From NCBI GenBank assembly GCA_036510675.1, contig DATCDN010000001.1, forward strand, positions 1 through 64,000: a stretch of 64,000 nt of DNA, in the 5' to 3' direction. The translations under genes and the position numbers were made by a program. This DNA comes from JAATGI01 sp036510675 (GTDB lineage: Bacteria > Pseudomonadota > Alphaproteobacteria > ATCC43930 > CGMCC-115725). The notes below the pieces were generated by a model. The model searched no databases. It worked only from the letters and a program-made list of their open reading frames with translations, and was not told where the DNA came from. Shown here in pieces: positions 26,362 through 35,162 of the stretch. Each line of letters begins with the position of its first letter. The first letter of the stretch is position 1.

Positions 26362-26730
26362 TCAGCGCGGGGTGCGGCGTTTCGGAGATTTCGTCTTGAC
26401 GGCCGGCTTCGGCGTGGCCCGCAACGCGACGCGCAGCGTGCGCCGCACCGCCGTTGGTTGCGCGTCGATCGCGGCGTTCATCGCGCGCACGCGCCGCCGC
26501 ATCGCATAGAGCTGATCGAGGAGGTTCAGGACCACCGGCACCGCGTCATTGCCGATGGCGAGATCGCGCCGCAGATCGTGGATCAGGCGCACCCGCGCGA
26601 CATCGATTTCCTGGAAAATCAAGACGCCACGCTCGCTCTCGGGCCGCACCCAGCCTTCCTCGATCCAGGCGCGCAAATCGGTTTCGCGCATCCCCTCGAT
26701 CACCGCGATGACGGATTCGAAGGTGATCAT
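26362..26730 (-). CDS. cbpM: CbpM-like chaperone modulator (MerR-like fold)
   Basis: CbpM binds the J-domain of CbpA and inhibits it. The 122-residue protein has the family helix-turn-helix-like start (WIEEGWVRPE, FQEIDVARVRLIHDLRRDL) and VPVVLNLLDQLYAMRRRVRAM, as in CbpM. A lysine/arginine-rich tail is added (KPAVKTKSPKRRTPR). Its start codon overlaps the stop of the DnaJ-like gene by 4 bp (26727-26730), the usual cbpA-cbpM arrangement. Confidence 0.85.
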   Translation of the reverse strand: MITFESVIAVIEGMRETDLRAWIEEGWVRPESERGVLIFQEIDVARVRLIHDLRRDLAIGNDAVPVVLNLLDQLYAMRRRVRAMNAAIDAQPTAVRRTLRVALRATPKPAVKTKSPKRRTPR

Positions 26731-27680
26731 CGGGCACCGCCCCGTGGATCATACTGGTGCTTCGGCGCCCAATCGCGCAGGAACGCGACCAGCTCGGGAT
26801 CGGCCTCGGCCGGCAGCATCACCTTCAGCGTGACATACTGGTCGCCGCGCTCGCCCTTGAGGCCGGGCTTGGGGGCGCCCTTGCCCTTGAGGCGCAGCAC
26901 GCGGCCGGAATTGGAGTTCGCCGGGATCGACATGGTGACGCTGCCGTCGGCGGTCGGCACCGCGACCTTCGCGCCCAGCACCGCCTCGCCGATGGTGACC
27001 GGCAGTTCGAGATGGATGTCGTCGCCCTCGCGTCGAAACATGGGATGAGCCTCGATCCTGACTTCGATCAGCGCGTCGCCCGGCGGGCCGCCGCCGATGC
27101 CATCGCCGCCCTGTCCTTCCAGCCGCAATATCTGGCCATCGCGCAGCCCCGCCGGAATGCGGACATCGAGACTCTTGCCCTGCGGTAGATCGAGCCGTTT
27201 TTTGGCGCCGTTGATGGCGTCGAGAAAATCGACCCGGAGGATATATTGCCGGTCCTGGCCGCGCCCGCGGAAATCGCGCTGGCCGCCATTGCCGCCGCCG
27301 CGGCCCGTTCGGGTGCCGAAGTAGGAGAATAAATCCTCCAAATCCTCTTGCGACATGTTTTCGGCGCCGCGAAAGCCGGAACCCTGATAGCGGTCGCCGC
27401 CGGCGCCTTCGGCATAGTGCCGGTAATCGCCGTAGGGATTCTGTGGCCGCTCGGCGCCGCTGGCGTCGATCTCGCCCTTATCGAAGCGCGCGCGCTTTTG
27501 CTTGTCCCCGACGACCTCATAGGCGGAGCTGATGTCCTTGAACTGGGCTTCCGCCTTCTTGTTGCCGGGGTTGAGATCGGGATGAAATTTCTTGGCGAGC
27601 TTGCGATAGGTCGAGCGGATTTCGGCTTCCGCCGCGTCAGGCTTGACGCCGAGAACCTCGTAAGGATTGCGCGCCGCCAT
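26727..27680 (-). CDS. cbpA: DnaJ/CbpA-type co-chaperone
   Basis: The 317-residue protein has an N-terminal J-domain with the HPD motif (KKFHPDLNPGNK, about residue 32-43), a Gly-rich linker (about 85-135) and two C-terminal substrate-binding lobes. The zinc-finger domain of full DnaJ is missing, which defines the CbpA type. It stimulates DnaK and assists refolding in the cytosol. The start is ATG 27680 (MAARNPYEVLGV). A longer reading frame upstream is antisense-like and overlaps the SDR gene. It is followed by cbpM with a 4-bp overlap. Confidence 0.93.
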   Translation of the reverse strand: MAARNPYEVLGVKPDAAEAEIRSTYRKLAKKFHPDLNPGNKKAEAQFKDISSAYEVVGDKQKRARFDKGEIDASGAERPQNPYGDYRHYAEGAGGDRYQGSGFRGAENMSQEDLEDLFSYFGTRTGRGGGNGGQRDFRGRGQDRQYILRVDFLDAINGAKKRLDLPQGKSLDVRIPAGLRDGQILRLEGQGGDGIGGGPPGDALIEVRIEAHPMFRREGDDIHLELPVTIGEAVLGAKVAVPTADGSVTMSIPANSNSGRVLRLKGKGAPKPGLKGERGDQYVTLKVMLPAEADPELVAFLRDWAPKHQYDPRGGAR

Positions 27681-27682
27681 GC

Positions 27683-28525
27683 CTACACCGCCATGCCGGA
27701 AAGGCGCGCGCTCTCGGCCCAAAGACGCAGCGCGGATTCGGCCGACCGCGCCTGGGCGCTCGGCTGGGTCAATTGGCTCTTCTGGTAATAGCCGCCGCTG
27801 ACGCCGGCGACCGCCGGCGACGAGGCGAGATAGACGATGGTCTCGGCGCCCTTCTCCACCCGGATCGCCCCCAGCATGGCGATCCGCACGCCGATCCGCG
27901 TCAGCAACCCGTTGCCGCTGCCGAAGCGGGTCGCGACGAAGCCGGGATGGAGACAATTCGCCGTCACCCCGGTGCCGGTGAGACGTCGCGCCAGCTCGCG
28001 GGTAAAGAGGATGTTGGCCAGTTTCGAGCGTCCATACACTTTCATGGCACCGTAGTTGCGGGAGGATTGGAGATCGGCGAAATCGAGGTCCTGGCCGCGA
28101 TGGGCGATCGAGGCGGTGCACACGATGCGCGACGGCGCGGCGGCGCGCAGCCGGTCCAAGAGGATGTTGGTGATGATGAAATAGGCCATGTGGTTCAGCG
28201 CGAAGGTCAGCTCCAGCCCTTCCTCGGTGACATGGCGCGACGCGAACATCGCCCCGGCATTGTTGATCAGCACGTCGATGCGCGGCTCGGCGTCGCGAAT
28301 CTCGGTGGCGACGCGCTTCATTTCGGACATCAGCGACAGATCGGCATAGTGGATGCGGACCGCGACGCCGGGCACCGCCTGTTGCAGGCGGCGCACCGCC
28401 GCGTCGCCCCGCGCGCGGTCGCGCCCAACGAGGACCAGCCGCGCGCCAAGCTTCGCCAGCCGCTCCGCCGCCTCCAGCCCGAGGCCCGAAGTCGCCCCGG
28501 TGATGACGCACACCTTGCCTTGCAT
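27683..28525 (-). CDS. Short-chain dehydrogenase/reductase (retinol-dehydrogenase-like)
   Basis: The 280-residue protein has TGATSGLG, NNAGAM and the catalytic YGRSK, with an LNHMAYFIITNILLDRL stretch typical of the retinol/WW-domain-type SDR group. The start at ATG 28525 (MQGKVCVITGATSG) places the nucleotide motif at the usual distance; an ATG 17 codons upstream is less likely. It ends 2 bp before the DnaJ-like gene on the same strand, so they may be co-transcribed. The substrate is unknown. Confidence 0.85.
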   Translation of the reverse strand: MQGKVCVITGATSGLGLEAAERLAKLGARLVLVGRDRARGDAAVRRLQQAVPGVAVRIHYADLSLMSEMKRVATEIRDAEPRIDVLINNAGAMFASRHVTEEGLELTFALNHMAYFIITNILLDRLRAAAPSRIVCTASIAHRGQDLDFADLQSSRNYGAMKVYGRSKLANILFTRELARRLTGTGVTANCLHPGFVATRFGSGNGLLTRIGVRIAMLGAIRVEKGAETIVYLASSPAVAGVSGGYYQKSQLTQPSAQARSAESALRLWAESARLSGMAV

Positions 28526-28620
28526 GAGACTCTCCCCGATGACGCAGTAATATGTCCGCGCCGGTTGACGCGGCAAGGCCCTATGCTTAGCGTCCGCCGT
28601 CTTGCCGTGGATTTCACATC

Positions 28621-29484
28621 ATGACCGATTCGTCCCCTCTCGATACCGCCTTGTTGCGGCGCGTCGCCGACGCGCTGGAGCGGCTGGCTCCGCCGGCGCC
28701 GCCCGCCAACGATTTGACCCAGGCCGACGCCTTCGTCTGGCACGCCGATCGCGGCTGGCTGGAGCCGGTGCCGCGCGTCAGCCGCGTCGATCTTCATCTG
28801 CTGCAAGGCATCGACCGGGTCCGCGACATCCTCCTCGACAACACCCGGCGCTTCGCCGAGGGCCTGCCCGCCAATAACGTGCTGCTGTGGGGCGCGCGCG
28901 GCATGGGCAAGAGTTCGCTGATCAAGGCCGCCCACGCCACCGTCAATGCGCAATATCCGCGCCGGCTGATTCTGGTGGAGATTCACCGCGAGGACATTCC
29001 CTCGCTACCCCATCTGCTGACGCTGTTGCGCGATACCGAGCGGCGCTGCGTGCTGTTCTGTGACGATCTGTCGTTCGATGCGCAGGACACCAGCTACAAA
29101 TCGCTGAAGGCGGTGCTGGAAGGCGGCATCGAAGGCCGGCCGGAGAATGTCGTGCTCTATGCCACCTCCAACCGGCGCCATCTTCTGTCGCGCGACATGA
29201 TCGAAAACGAACGCTCGACCGCGATCAATCCCGGCGAGGCGGTGGAGGAAAAGGTCTCGCTGTCCGACCGGTTCGGGTTGTGGCTGGGCTTTCACGCCTG
29301 CGATAACGAGACCTATCATGCCATGGTCCGCGGCTATGCCGCGCGCTATGGCCTCGATCTGCCGGCGGATCAGATGAAAGCCGAGGCCAGCGAATGGGCC
29401 ATCACCCGGGGCGCGCGCTCGGGCCGGGTCGCGTGGCAGTACATTCAGGATTTGGCCGGCCGGCTGGGCAAGAAAATCGGCTAA
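28621..29484 (+). CDS. DUF815 family P-loop ATPase
   Basis: The 287-residue protein has a Walker A site GARGMGKSS (about residue 92-100) and a Walker B-like VLFCDDLSF. Later YATSNRRHLL and DRFGLWLGFH segments are typical of DUF815 AAA-type ATPases, whose role is unknown. It is divergent from the SDR gene across 95 bp and converges with the nlpD-like gene, overlapping it by 4 bp. Confidence 0.88.
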   Translation: MTDSSPLDTALLRRVADALERLAPPAPPANDLTQADAFVWHADRGWLEPVPRVSRVDLHLLQGIDRVRDILLDNTRRFAEGLPANNVLLWGARGMGKSSLIKAAHATVNAQYPRRLILVEIHREDIPSLPHLLTLLRDTERRCVLFCDDLSFDAQDTSYKSLKAVLEGGIEGRPENVVLYATSNRRHLLSRDMIENERSTAINPGEAVEEKVSLSDRFGLWLGFHACDNETYHAMVRGYAARYGLDLPADQMKAEASEWAITRGARSGRVAWQYIQDLAGRLGKKIG

Positions 29485-30449
29485 TCGTCCATCGCCACGG
29501 CGGTGGCTTGCTGGATCGGCGGCAGATATTGCGTCGGATCGACCGGGTTGCGGCCGGCGCGCACCTCAAAATGTAGTTGCGGCTGGCCGACCTCGCCGGT
29601 CGCGCCGACCCGGGCGATGGTCTGGCCGCGCGCGACATGCTCGCCCTTATGCACCAGCAGCGCCGAGTTGTGGGCATAGGCGGTGATGTAGCCGCCCTCG
29701 TGCTTGATCAGCACCAGATTGCCATAGCCGCGCAGCTCATTGCCGACATAGACCACCTCGCCGGCCTGCGCGGCATAGACGGGGGAGCCGGCACGGGCGG
29801 CGATGTTGATGCCGTCATTATGGGTGCCGTTGGCGGCGATGCCGTAACTCTCGACGATGCGGCCATGCACCGGCCAGATGAAGCCGCGCGCGCTTGCGAC
29901 GCCGGATCGCCCGGTTTCCGCGGCGGGCGGGGGTGAGAACGTCGCCGCGGCCGGGCGCACGGCGGCGGGGGGCTGCGGGTGGACCGGGACTACTTCCGCG
30001 ACCCGTGGCGTCGGCCGGTCGGAGGGCGGGCCCTCGCTGGACGCGATGCGCGGGCGCTCTTCCGCGGCGGCACTCGACGCGAGCGCGCGGTCCGACCGAT
30101 GGGGCGCCGGCGGCGCTTCATAGGCCCGCGACGACACGCGCGGCCGCGCGGCGGCGGAGGCCATCACCACCCCTTGGCGGGGCATCGGCGCATCCTCGCC
30201 CGGCAGGGTCAGGATCGTGCCGACCTCTAGCCGATAAGGCGAAATCAGGCCGTTAGCGTCGATGACCAGCCGCACCGGCAGATTGTAGCGGCGCGCGATG
30301 CCAAACAGCGTATCGCCGCGCACGACCCGAACACGAATGGCGCTGGACTGGCCACCGCCCCAACGGGTAACCGGCGCGAGATCAGGCTGCTGCGCGCATC
30401 CGGCGACCAGGACCATGAGACCCAGAACTAGGCTGATACGGGACTTCAT
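29481..30449 (-). CDS. nlpD: LysM-M23 lipoprotein, NlpD-like, with degenerate LytM domain
   Basis: From ATG 30449 the 322-residue protein has a lipoprotein signal (LMVLVAGC, Cys18) and one LysM peptidoglycan-binding domain (about 40-83, RVVRGDTLFGIARRYN). A Pro/Ala-rich linker and a C-terminal LytM/M23 domain (about 205-310) follow. The zinc motif H-x-G-x-D appears as NDGIN and the final HxH as QLH, so zinc binding is probably lost. That makes it an amidase activator rather than a peptidase, as for NlpD/EnvC. It is the last gene of a serS-pcm-nlpD run. Confidence 0.88.
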   Translation of the reverse strand: MKSRISLVLGLMVLVAGCAQQPDLAPVTRWGGGQSSAIRVRVVRGDTLFGIARRYNLPVRLVIDANGLISPYRLEVGTILTLPGEDAPMPRQGVVMASAAARPRVSSRAYEAPPAPHRSDRALASSAAAEERPRIASSEGPPSDRPTPRVAEVVPVHPQPPAAVRPAAATFSPPPAAETGRSGVASARGFIWPVHGRIVESYGIAANGTHNDGINIAARAGSPVYAAQAGEVVYVGNELRGYGNLVLIKHEGGYITAYAHNSALLVHKGEHVARGQTIARVGATGEVGQPQLHFEVRAGRNPVDPTQYLPPIQQATAVAMDD

Positions 30450-30480
30450 AGACGCAGTATAAACGATTGAGAAGCCTTCG

Positions 30481-31146
30481 TCATTCTCGATTTTCGAGAA
30501 TCCCATCTCGGGGCAAGCCCCGGACCAGGGGCACGAACCGCACGCCGCCCAGTTCCTCGAGATAATGGCCGTCACCCATGCGATGGACCCGCACCAGGCT
30601 CTGATCGCGCCGCTCCGGCCCGACCGGCGCGATCATGATGCCGCCGTCGCGCAATTGCTCGACAAGGCGCAGCGGCAATTCCGGCGCCGCCGCCGTGACG
30701 ATGATGCGATCGAACGGCGCCGCCTCGGGCCAGCCCTTGGTGCCATCGCCGAAGCGGCTGGTGATGTTGTGGAGGCGCAGCGCGGCGAACCGCTTGTCGG
30801 CCTCGCGCAACAGCGGCTGATGGCGCTCCAGCGTGAAGACGCGCCGGCACAGCCGCGCCAGCAGCGCCGCCTGATAGCCGGAGCCGGTGCCGATCTCCAG
30901 CACCCGATGCCGCTCCTCGAGCTGCAACTGCTCGGTCATCAGCGCGACGATGTAGGGCTGGCTGATGGTCTGGGCGCGGCCGATCGGCAGCGGGACATTT
31001 TCGTAGGCGCGATCCTGGAATGTCGGCGGCACAAACAATTCGCGCGGCACGCTCTCGACCGCTTTCAGCACCCGCTCGTCGGTGATGCCGGCGCGGCGCA
31101 ATTCGGCCAGCAGGCTCAGTTTCTTGTTGGAAAAATCGAGCGGCAT
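30481..31146 (-). CDS. pcm: Protein-L-isoaspartate O-methyltransferase
   Basis: This enzyme methylates isoaspartyl residues in damaged proteins using SAM. The 221 residues include VPRELFVPP, the PIGRAQTISQPYIVALM segment and the SAM motif VLEIGTGSGYQAALLA. All are diagnostic for PCMT. ATG 31146 lies 4 bp after the serS stop, so the genes are co-transcribed. The nuclease gene surE, usually found between serS and pcm, is absent. Confidence 0.94.
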   Translation of the reverse strand: MPLDFSNKKLSLLAELRRAGITDERVLKAVESVPRELFVPPTFQDRAYENVPLPIGRAQTISQPYIVALMTEQLQLEERHRVLEIGTGSGYQAALLARLCRRVFTLERHQPLLREADKRFAALRLHNITSRFGDGTKGWPEAAPFDRIIVTAAAPELPLRLVEQLRDGGIMIAPVGPERRDQSLVRVHRMGDGHYLEELGGVRFVPLVRGLPRDGILENRE

Positions 31147-31150
31147 GCGC

Positions 31151-32428
31151 TCACTCTCCCGCGCCGATCGCCACGCGTCCGCCCATGTAGGGACGCAGCG
31201 CCTCGGGCACCGCGATGCTGCCGTCGGCGCGCTGATAATTTTCCAGCACCGCAACGAGGGTGCGGCCGATCGCCAGCGCCGAGCCATTCAGTGTCGCAAG
31301 AAGGCGCACGCCCTTGGCGCCTTGCGGCCGAAACCGGGCGTTCATGCGCCGCGCCTGGAACTCGCCGCAATCGGAACAGCTCGAGATTTCGCGATAGGCA
31401 TTCTGGCCCGGCAGCCAGACTTCGATGTCGTAAGTCTTGCGCGCCGAGAAGCCCATATCGCCGGTACACAACAGCATCACGCGATAAGCAAGACCTAAAC
31501 GTTTGAGTATCATTTCCGCGCAATCCGTCATCCGCGCATGTTCATTCGCCGCCAAATCGGGATGAACGATCGACACCAGCTCCACCTTCTCGAATTGATG
31601 TTGGCGGATCATGCCGCGGGTATCCTTGCCGGCGGCGCCCGCCTCGGAGCGGAAGCACGGCGTCCACGCGGTGAAGCGCAGCGGCAGGCGCGCCTCGTCG
31701 AGAATCTCGCCAGCCACGAGATTGGTCAGCGGCACCTCGGCGGTCGGGATCAGCCACAGGCCGGTGGTGGTCTTGAACAGATCCTCGCTGAATTTCGGCA
31801 GCTGGCCGGTGCCGAACGCGGTCTCGTCGCGCACCAGCAGCGGCGGATTTATTTCGGTATAGCCGGACTCGTTGGTGTGGAGATCGAGCATGAACTGGCC
31901 GAGCGCCCGATGGAGCCGCGCCAGTTCGCCCGACAGCACCACGAACCGCGCGCCCGACAATTTGCCGGCGCGGGCGAAATCCATCCCGCCCAGCCCCTCG
32001 CCCAGCGCGACATGATCCTTGGGTGCGAAATCGAACACCGGCGGCGTGCCGACAACGCGCTCCAATCGGTTCGCCGTCTCGTCGGCGCCGTCGGGCACAT
32101 CGTCGGCGGGGAGATTGGGATAGGTCGCGAGCTGTCCGTCGATCTTAGACCGTCGTTCAGTCACTCCCGCCTCAAGCGCAGCTTGCGTCAATTTGGTTTG
32201 AGCCGCCCGGCGCAAGAGATCGCCAATGTCTTCGCCTCTTGCCTTAGATGCTCCAATCAATTTGGCTTCTGTGTTTACGGCGGCCCTGGCTTGTTCAGCC
32301 AACGTTTGAGCTGCCCGCCAGGCGCTGTCTTGCTCAAGAATAAAAGCCGACATTGGTGCCAACCCTCGCCGCGACAGGCCACGGTCGAAGGCGTCGGGAT
32401 TGTCGCGCAGCCATTTGAGATCGTGCAT
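31151..32428 (-). CDS. serS: Seryl-tRNA synthetase
   Basis: This class II synthetase charges tRNA-Ser (and tRNA-Sec). The 425 residues comprise an N-terminal coiled-coil arm (about 30-105) and a catalytic core. Motif 2 lies in CFRSEAGAAGKDTRGMIRQHQFEK and motif 3 in NGSALAIGRTLVAVLENYQ. The length and start (MHDLKWLRDNPDAFDRGL) match the family. It is divergent from the CmcJ-type gene, with 177 bp between them that probably hold both promoters. Confidence 0.97.
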   Translation of the reverse strand: MHDLKWLRDNPDAFDRGLSRRGLAPMSAFILEQDSAWRAAQTLAEQARAAVNTEAKLIGASKARGEDIGDLLRRAAQTKLTQAALEAGVTERRSKIDGQLATYPNLPADDVPDGADETANRLERVVGTPPVFDFAPKDHVALGEGLGGMDFARAGKLSGARFVVLSGELARLHRALGQFMLDLHTNESGYTEINPPLLVRDETAFGTGQLPKFSEDLFKTTTGLWLIPTAEVPLTNLVAGEILDEARLPLRFTAWTPCFRSEAGAAGKDTRGMIRQHQFEKVELVSIVHPDLAANEHARMTDCAEMILKRLGLAYRVMLLCTGDMGFSARKTYDIEVWLPGQNAYREISSCSDCGEFQARRMNARFRPQGAKGVRLLATLNGSALAIGRTLVAVLENYQRADGSIAVPEALRPYMGGRVAIGAGE

Positions 32429-32605
32429 CGGGCCGTCACACCATCAAGCGAGGGGCCGCGTTATAAGGCGATTCGCCCGCCCCCGTCCAATGCTAGTCGA
32501 GGGGCGCACCGCCCTCATGGGCCGTCGGCGCCGTTGCATGGGGGCGGCCTTGGCAAGCGCGCGCGGTCTGCATAGATTCATCTCAATACATCGAGGGGAA
32601 CCATC

Positions 32606-33457
32606 ATGTCGCACGACACATTGCTCGAACCGCAAACCGGCCGCGACCAAGTGGGCGGCTGGGTCGCCGCGAGCATGAACTATCTCGCCGATCTCTCGAT
32701 CAAGCCGGTGACGCGCAACCCGCCGCAAGGTACCGGCCAGCCACTGCGCATCGGCAATTACCAGAATTTCCCGGTGCGGGTTCACGATGCCCGACCGATC
32801 GCGGGATCACTGTCGCTCGACCGGCACGGCTTCGCGCTGACGCGTCACGACACCAGGGTCGCCGATTTCTACAATGAGGACGAGGTCCGCCGCGTCTATT
32901 ATCCCGAGATGGACGCGCTGGTGAAGCGCGAGACCGGCGCGTCGCGGGTCGTGGTGTTCGACCACACCCTGCGCCATGCCGACCAGCCGGTGGCGCGGGG
33001 CTTGCGCGCGCCGGTGCAGAATGTCCACAACGACTACACCGAAAAATCGGGGCCACAGCGCGTGCGCGAATTGCTGGGCGACGAGGCGGCGGCGCCGCTG
33101 CTGAAAAAACGCTTCGCCGAATACAATGTGTGGCGGCCGATCGCTGGCCCGGTGCGGATGTGGCCGCTGGCGCTGGTCGATTCGCAGACCATGGCGCCGC
33201 AGGACCTCGCGGTGTGCGAACTGATCTACACCGACCGCACCGGCGAGATTTACCTCGGCGTCTATAACCCGGCCCATGTCTGGCATTACATTCCCAACAT
33301 GGCGCGCGAGGAAGCCATCCTGATCAAATGCTATGATTCGGCGCGGGATGGCCGCGCGCGGTTCTCGCTCCACTCCGCCTTCGCCGACCCGACCACGACG
33401 CCGGACGCGCCGCCGCGCGAGAGCATCGAGATTCGCGCCTTCGCGTTCTTCGACTGA
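32606..33457 (+). CDS. CmcJ/NvfI family oxidoreductase
   Basis: The 283-residue protein resembles non-heme-iron-like oxidoreductases named after CmcJ, AsaB and NvfI, common in fungal and bacterial secondary pathways. Visible family segments are VQNVHNDYTEKSGPQRV with a possible HxD metal pair, FAEYNVWRPIAGPV, PLALVDSQTM and YNPAHVWHYIPNM. The substrate is unknown. It is followed by an FAD monooxygenase gene after 80 A+T-rich bases on the same strand, which may be a catabolic pair. Confidence 0.8.
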   Translation: MSHDTLLEPQTGRDQVGGWVAASMNYLADLSIKPVTRNPPQGTGQPLRIGNYQNFPVRVHDARPIAGSLSLDRHGFALTRHDTRVADFYNEDEVRRVYYPEMDALVKRETGASRVVVFDHTLRHADQPVARGLRAPVQNVHNDYTEKSGPQRVRELLGDEAAAPLLKKRFAEYNVWRPIAGPVRMWPLALVDSQTMAPQDLAVCELIYTDRTGEIYLGVYNPAHVWHYIPNMAREEAILIKCYDSARDGRARFSLHSAFADPTTTPDAPPRESIEIRAFAFFD

Positions 33458-33537
33458 TCGTCGGGCGAAAAAAATATTATTCCGGCGAAAGGAACGCTAA
33501 ACTCCAAAAAATATTTCTAAAAACATTGGAGGAAGCG

Positions 33538-35130
33538 ATGGACGAGGAAATTCCGGTCCTGATCGCCGGCGGCGGACTGGTCGGCCTATCGACCGCGATG
33601 TTCCTGGCGCGGCACGGCATCTCGTCCCTGGCGATCGAGCGGTTGCGCAATGTCTCGCCACTGCCGCGCGCCGCGCATTTCCATATGCGCACGCTTGAGC
33701 TCTATCGTGCCTGCGGCATCGAGGACGAGGTCAAGGCGCAATCACTGGTTGAGTTCGAGCCGGAAGGCGCGGTCGCCGCGTTCGACACGCTGGCGGGCAA
33801 GCAAATCGCCGCCTTCGTGCCCAGCCTCAACGAAGGGGTCGAGGCGGTCAGCCCGTCGCGCCGCCTGTTCATCACCCAGCCGGGGCTGGAGCCGATCCTG
33901 CGCCGCCGCGCTGAAAAGGCCGGCGCGCGGGTGCAAGACGGCACCGAGATTATCGGCATCGACCAGGATGCCGACGGCGTCACGGCGACGGTCAAGGATG
34001 TCGATACCGGCAAGGAGCAGAAAATCCGCGCCAAATATCTGGTCGGCGCCGACGGCGCGCACAGCGCGGTGCGCGATCTTCTGCGGATTCCGTTCGACGG
34101 GCGCGGCGTCTTCTCCAACAGCATCACGATCTATTTCCAGGCCGATGTCGCGTCGCTGATGGCCGGCCGCAATGTCAGCGTGCAGTACATCCTCAATCCC
34201 CGGCTCAGCGGCTTCTTCCGCCTCGACAAGGACATGAAATCCGGTTTTCTCTGCGTCAATACCGTCGGCGATACATCGAAGCCCGAGGCGGCCAACGCCG
34301 CCGCCGATGTCAGCGAGCCGCGCCTGATCGAGCTGGTTCGCGACGGCGTCGGTGTCGCCGACATTCCGGTCAAGATCGTGGGCGTGTCGCGCTGGCGCTC
34401 GGTCTCGGATGTCGCCCGCCATTACCAGGTCGGCCGCGCCTTCATCGCCGGCGATGCCGCTCATCTGATGCCGCCCAATGGCGGCTTCGGCGGCAATACC
34501 GGCATTCATGACGCGCACAATCTCGCCTGGAAGCTGGCCTATGCGCTGAAAGGCTGGGCGCCCGATCTTCCCTCAACTTATGAGGCGGAGCGCCGGCCGG
34601 TCGGCAAGTTCACCGTCGAGCAAGCCTATTCACGCTATGTCACGCGGTCGGCCGCTTATCTTGGCGCCAAGGATTTCGAGCCGGTGGCCCATGATTTCAA
34701 CATTGAGGTCGGCTATCTCTACCACTCGCCCGCGATCCTGTCGGAGCCGGGCGACGACAAGCTTCACGAATTGCCCAGCGAATCCTTCGGCCGCCCCGGC
34801 TCGCGCGCGCCGCATCTCTGGGTCGAGCGCGACGGCCAGCGCGTCTCGACGCTCGATCTCTTCGGCACCAATTTCACCCTGCTCGCGGCGCCGGACGGCG
34901 GCGCCTGGGCGGCGGCGGCATCGCGCCTGTCGAACCCGCCGGTCGATGCGTTCGTGGTCGGCCGCGACGTGACCGACCCGGGGCGCCAATTCGCGGAGGC
35001 CTATGGCCTGTCCTCGACCGGCCCGGTGCTGGTGCGGCCCGACGGGTTCGTCGCCTGGCGCGCCAAGGACGCGGCCGCCGATCCGGACCAGGCGCTGTCG
35101 GCGGCGATGCGGACCCTGTTGATGCGCTAG
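33538..35130 (+). CDS. FAD-dependent aromatic-type monooxygenase (PHBH fold)
   Basis: From ATG 33538 (GGAGG just upstream) the 530-residue protein shows the class A flavoprotein monooxygenase motifs: GGGLVGLSTA (FAD dinucleotide), GADGAHSAVR (the DG motif) and GDAAHLMPPNGGFGGNTGI (GD motif). The C-terminal part is thioredoxin-like, as in phenol and 2,4-dichlorophenol hydroxylases. These enzymes hydroxylate aromatic or polyketide rings with NAD(P)H. The substrate here is unknown. It lies between the CmcJ-type gene and the threonine-degradation pair. Confidence 0.9.
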   Translation: MDEEIPVLIAGGGLVGLSTAMFLARHGISSLAIERLRNVSPLPRAAHFHMRTLELYRACGIEDEVKAQSLVEFEPEGAVAAFDTLAGKQIAAFVPSLNEGVEAVSPSRRLFITQPGLEPILRRRAEKAGARVQDGTEIIGIDQDADGVTATVKDVDTGKEQKIRAKYLVGADGAHSAVRDLLRIPFDGRGVFSNSITIYFQADVASLMAGRNVSVQYILNPRLSGFFRLDKDMKSGFLCVNTVGDTSKPEAANAAADVSEPRLIELVRDGVGVADIPVKIVGVSRWRSVSDVARHYQVGRAFIAGDAAHLMPPNGGFGGNTGIHDAHNLAWKLAYALKGWAPDLPSTYEAERRPVGKFTVEQAYSRYVTRSAAYLGAKDFEPVAHDFNIEVGYLYHSPAILSEPGDDKLHELPSESFGRPGSRAPHLWVERDGQRVSTLDLFGTNFTLLAAPDGGAWAAAASRLSNPPVDAFVVGRDVTDPGRQFAEAYGLSSTGPVLVRPDGFVAWRAKDAAADPDQALSAAMRTLLMR

Positions 35131-35162
35131 CATGCGCCGCCACCCGGCGTAGAATGGCGGCG

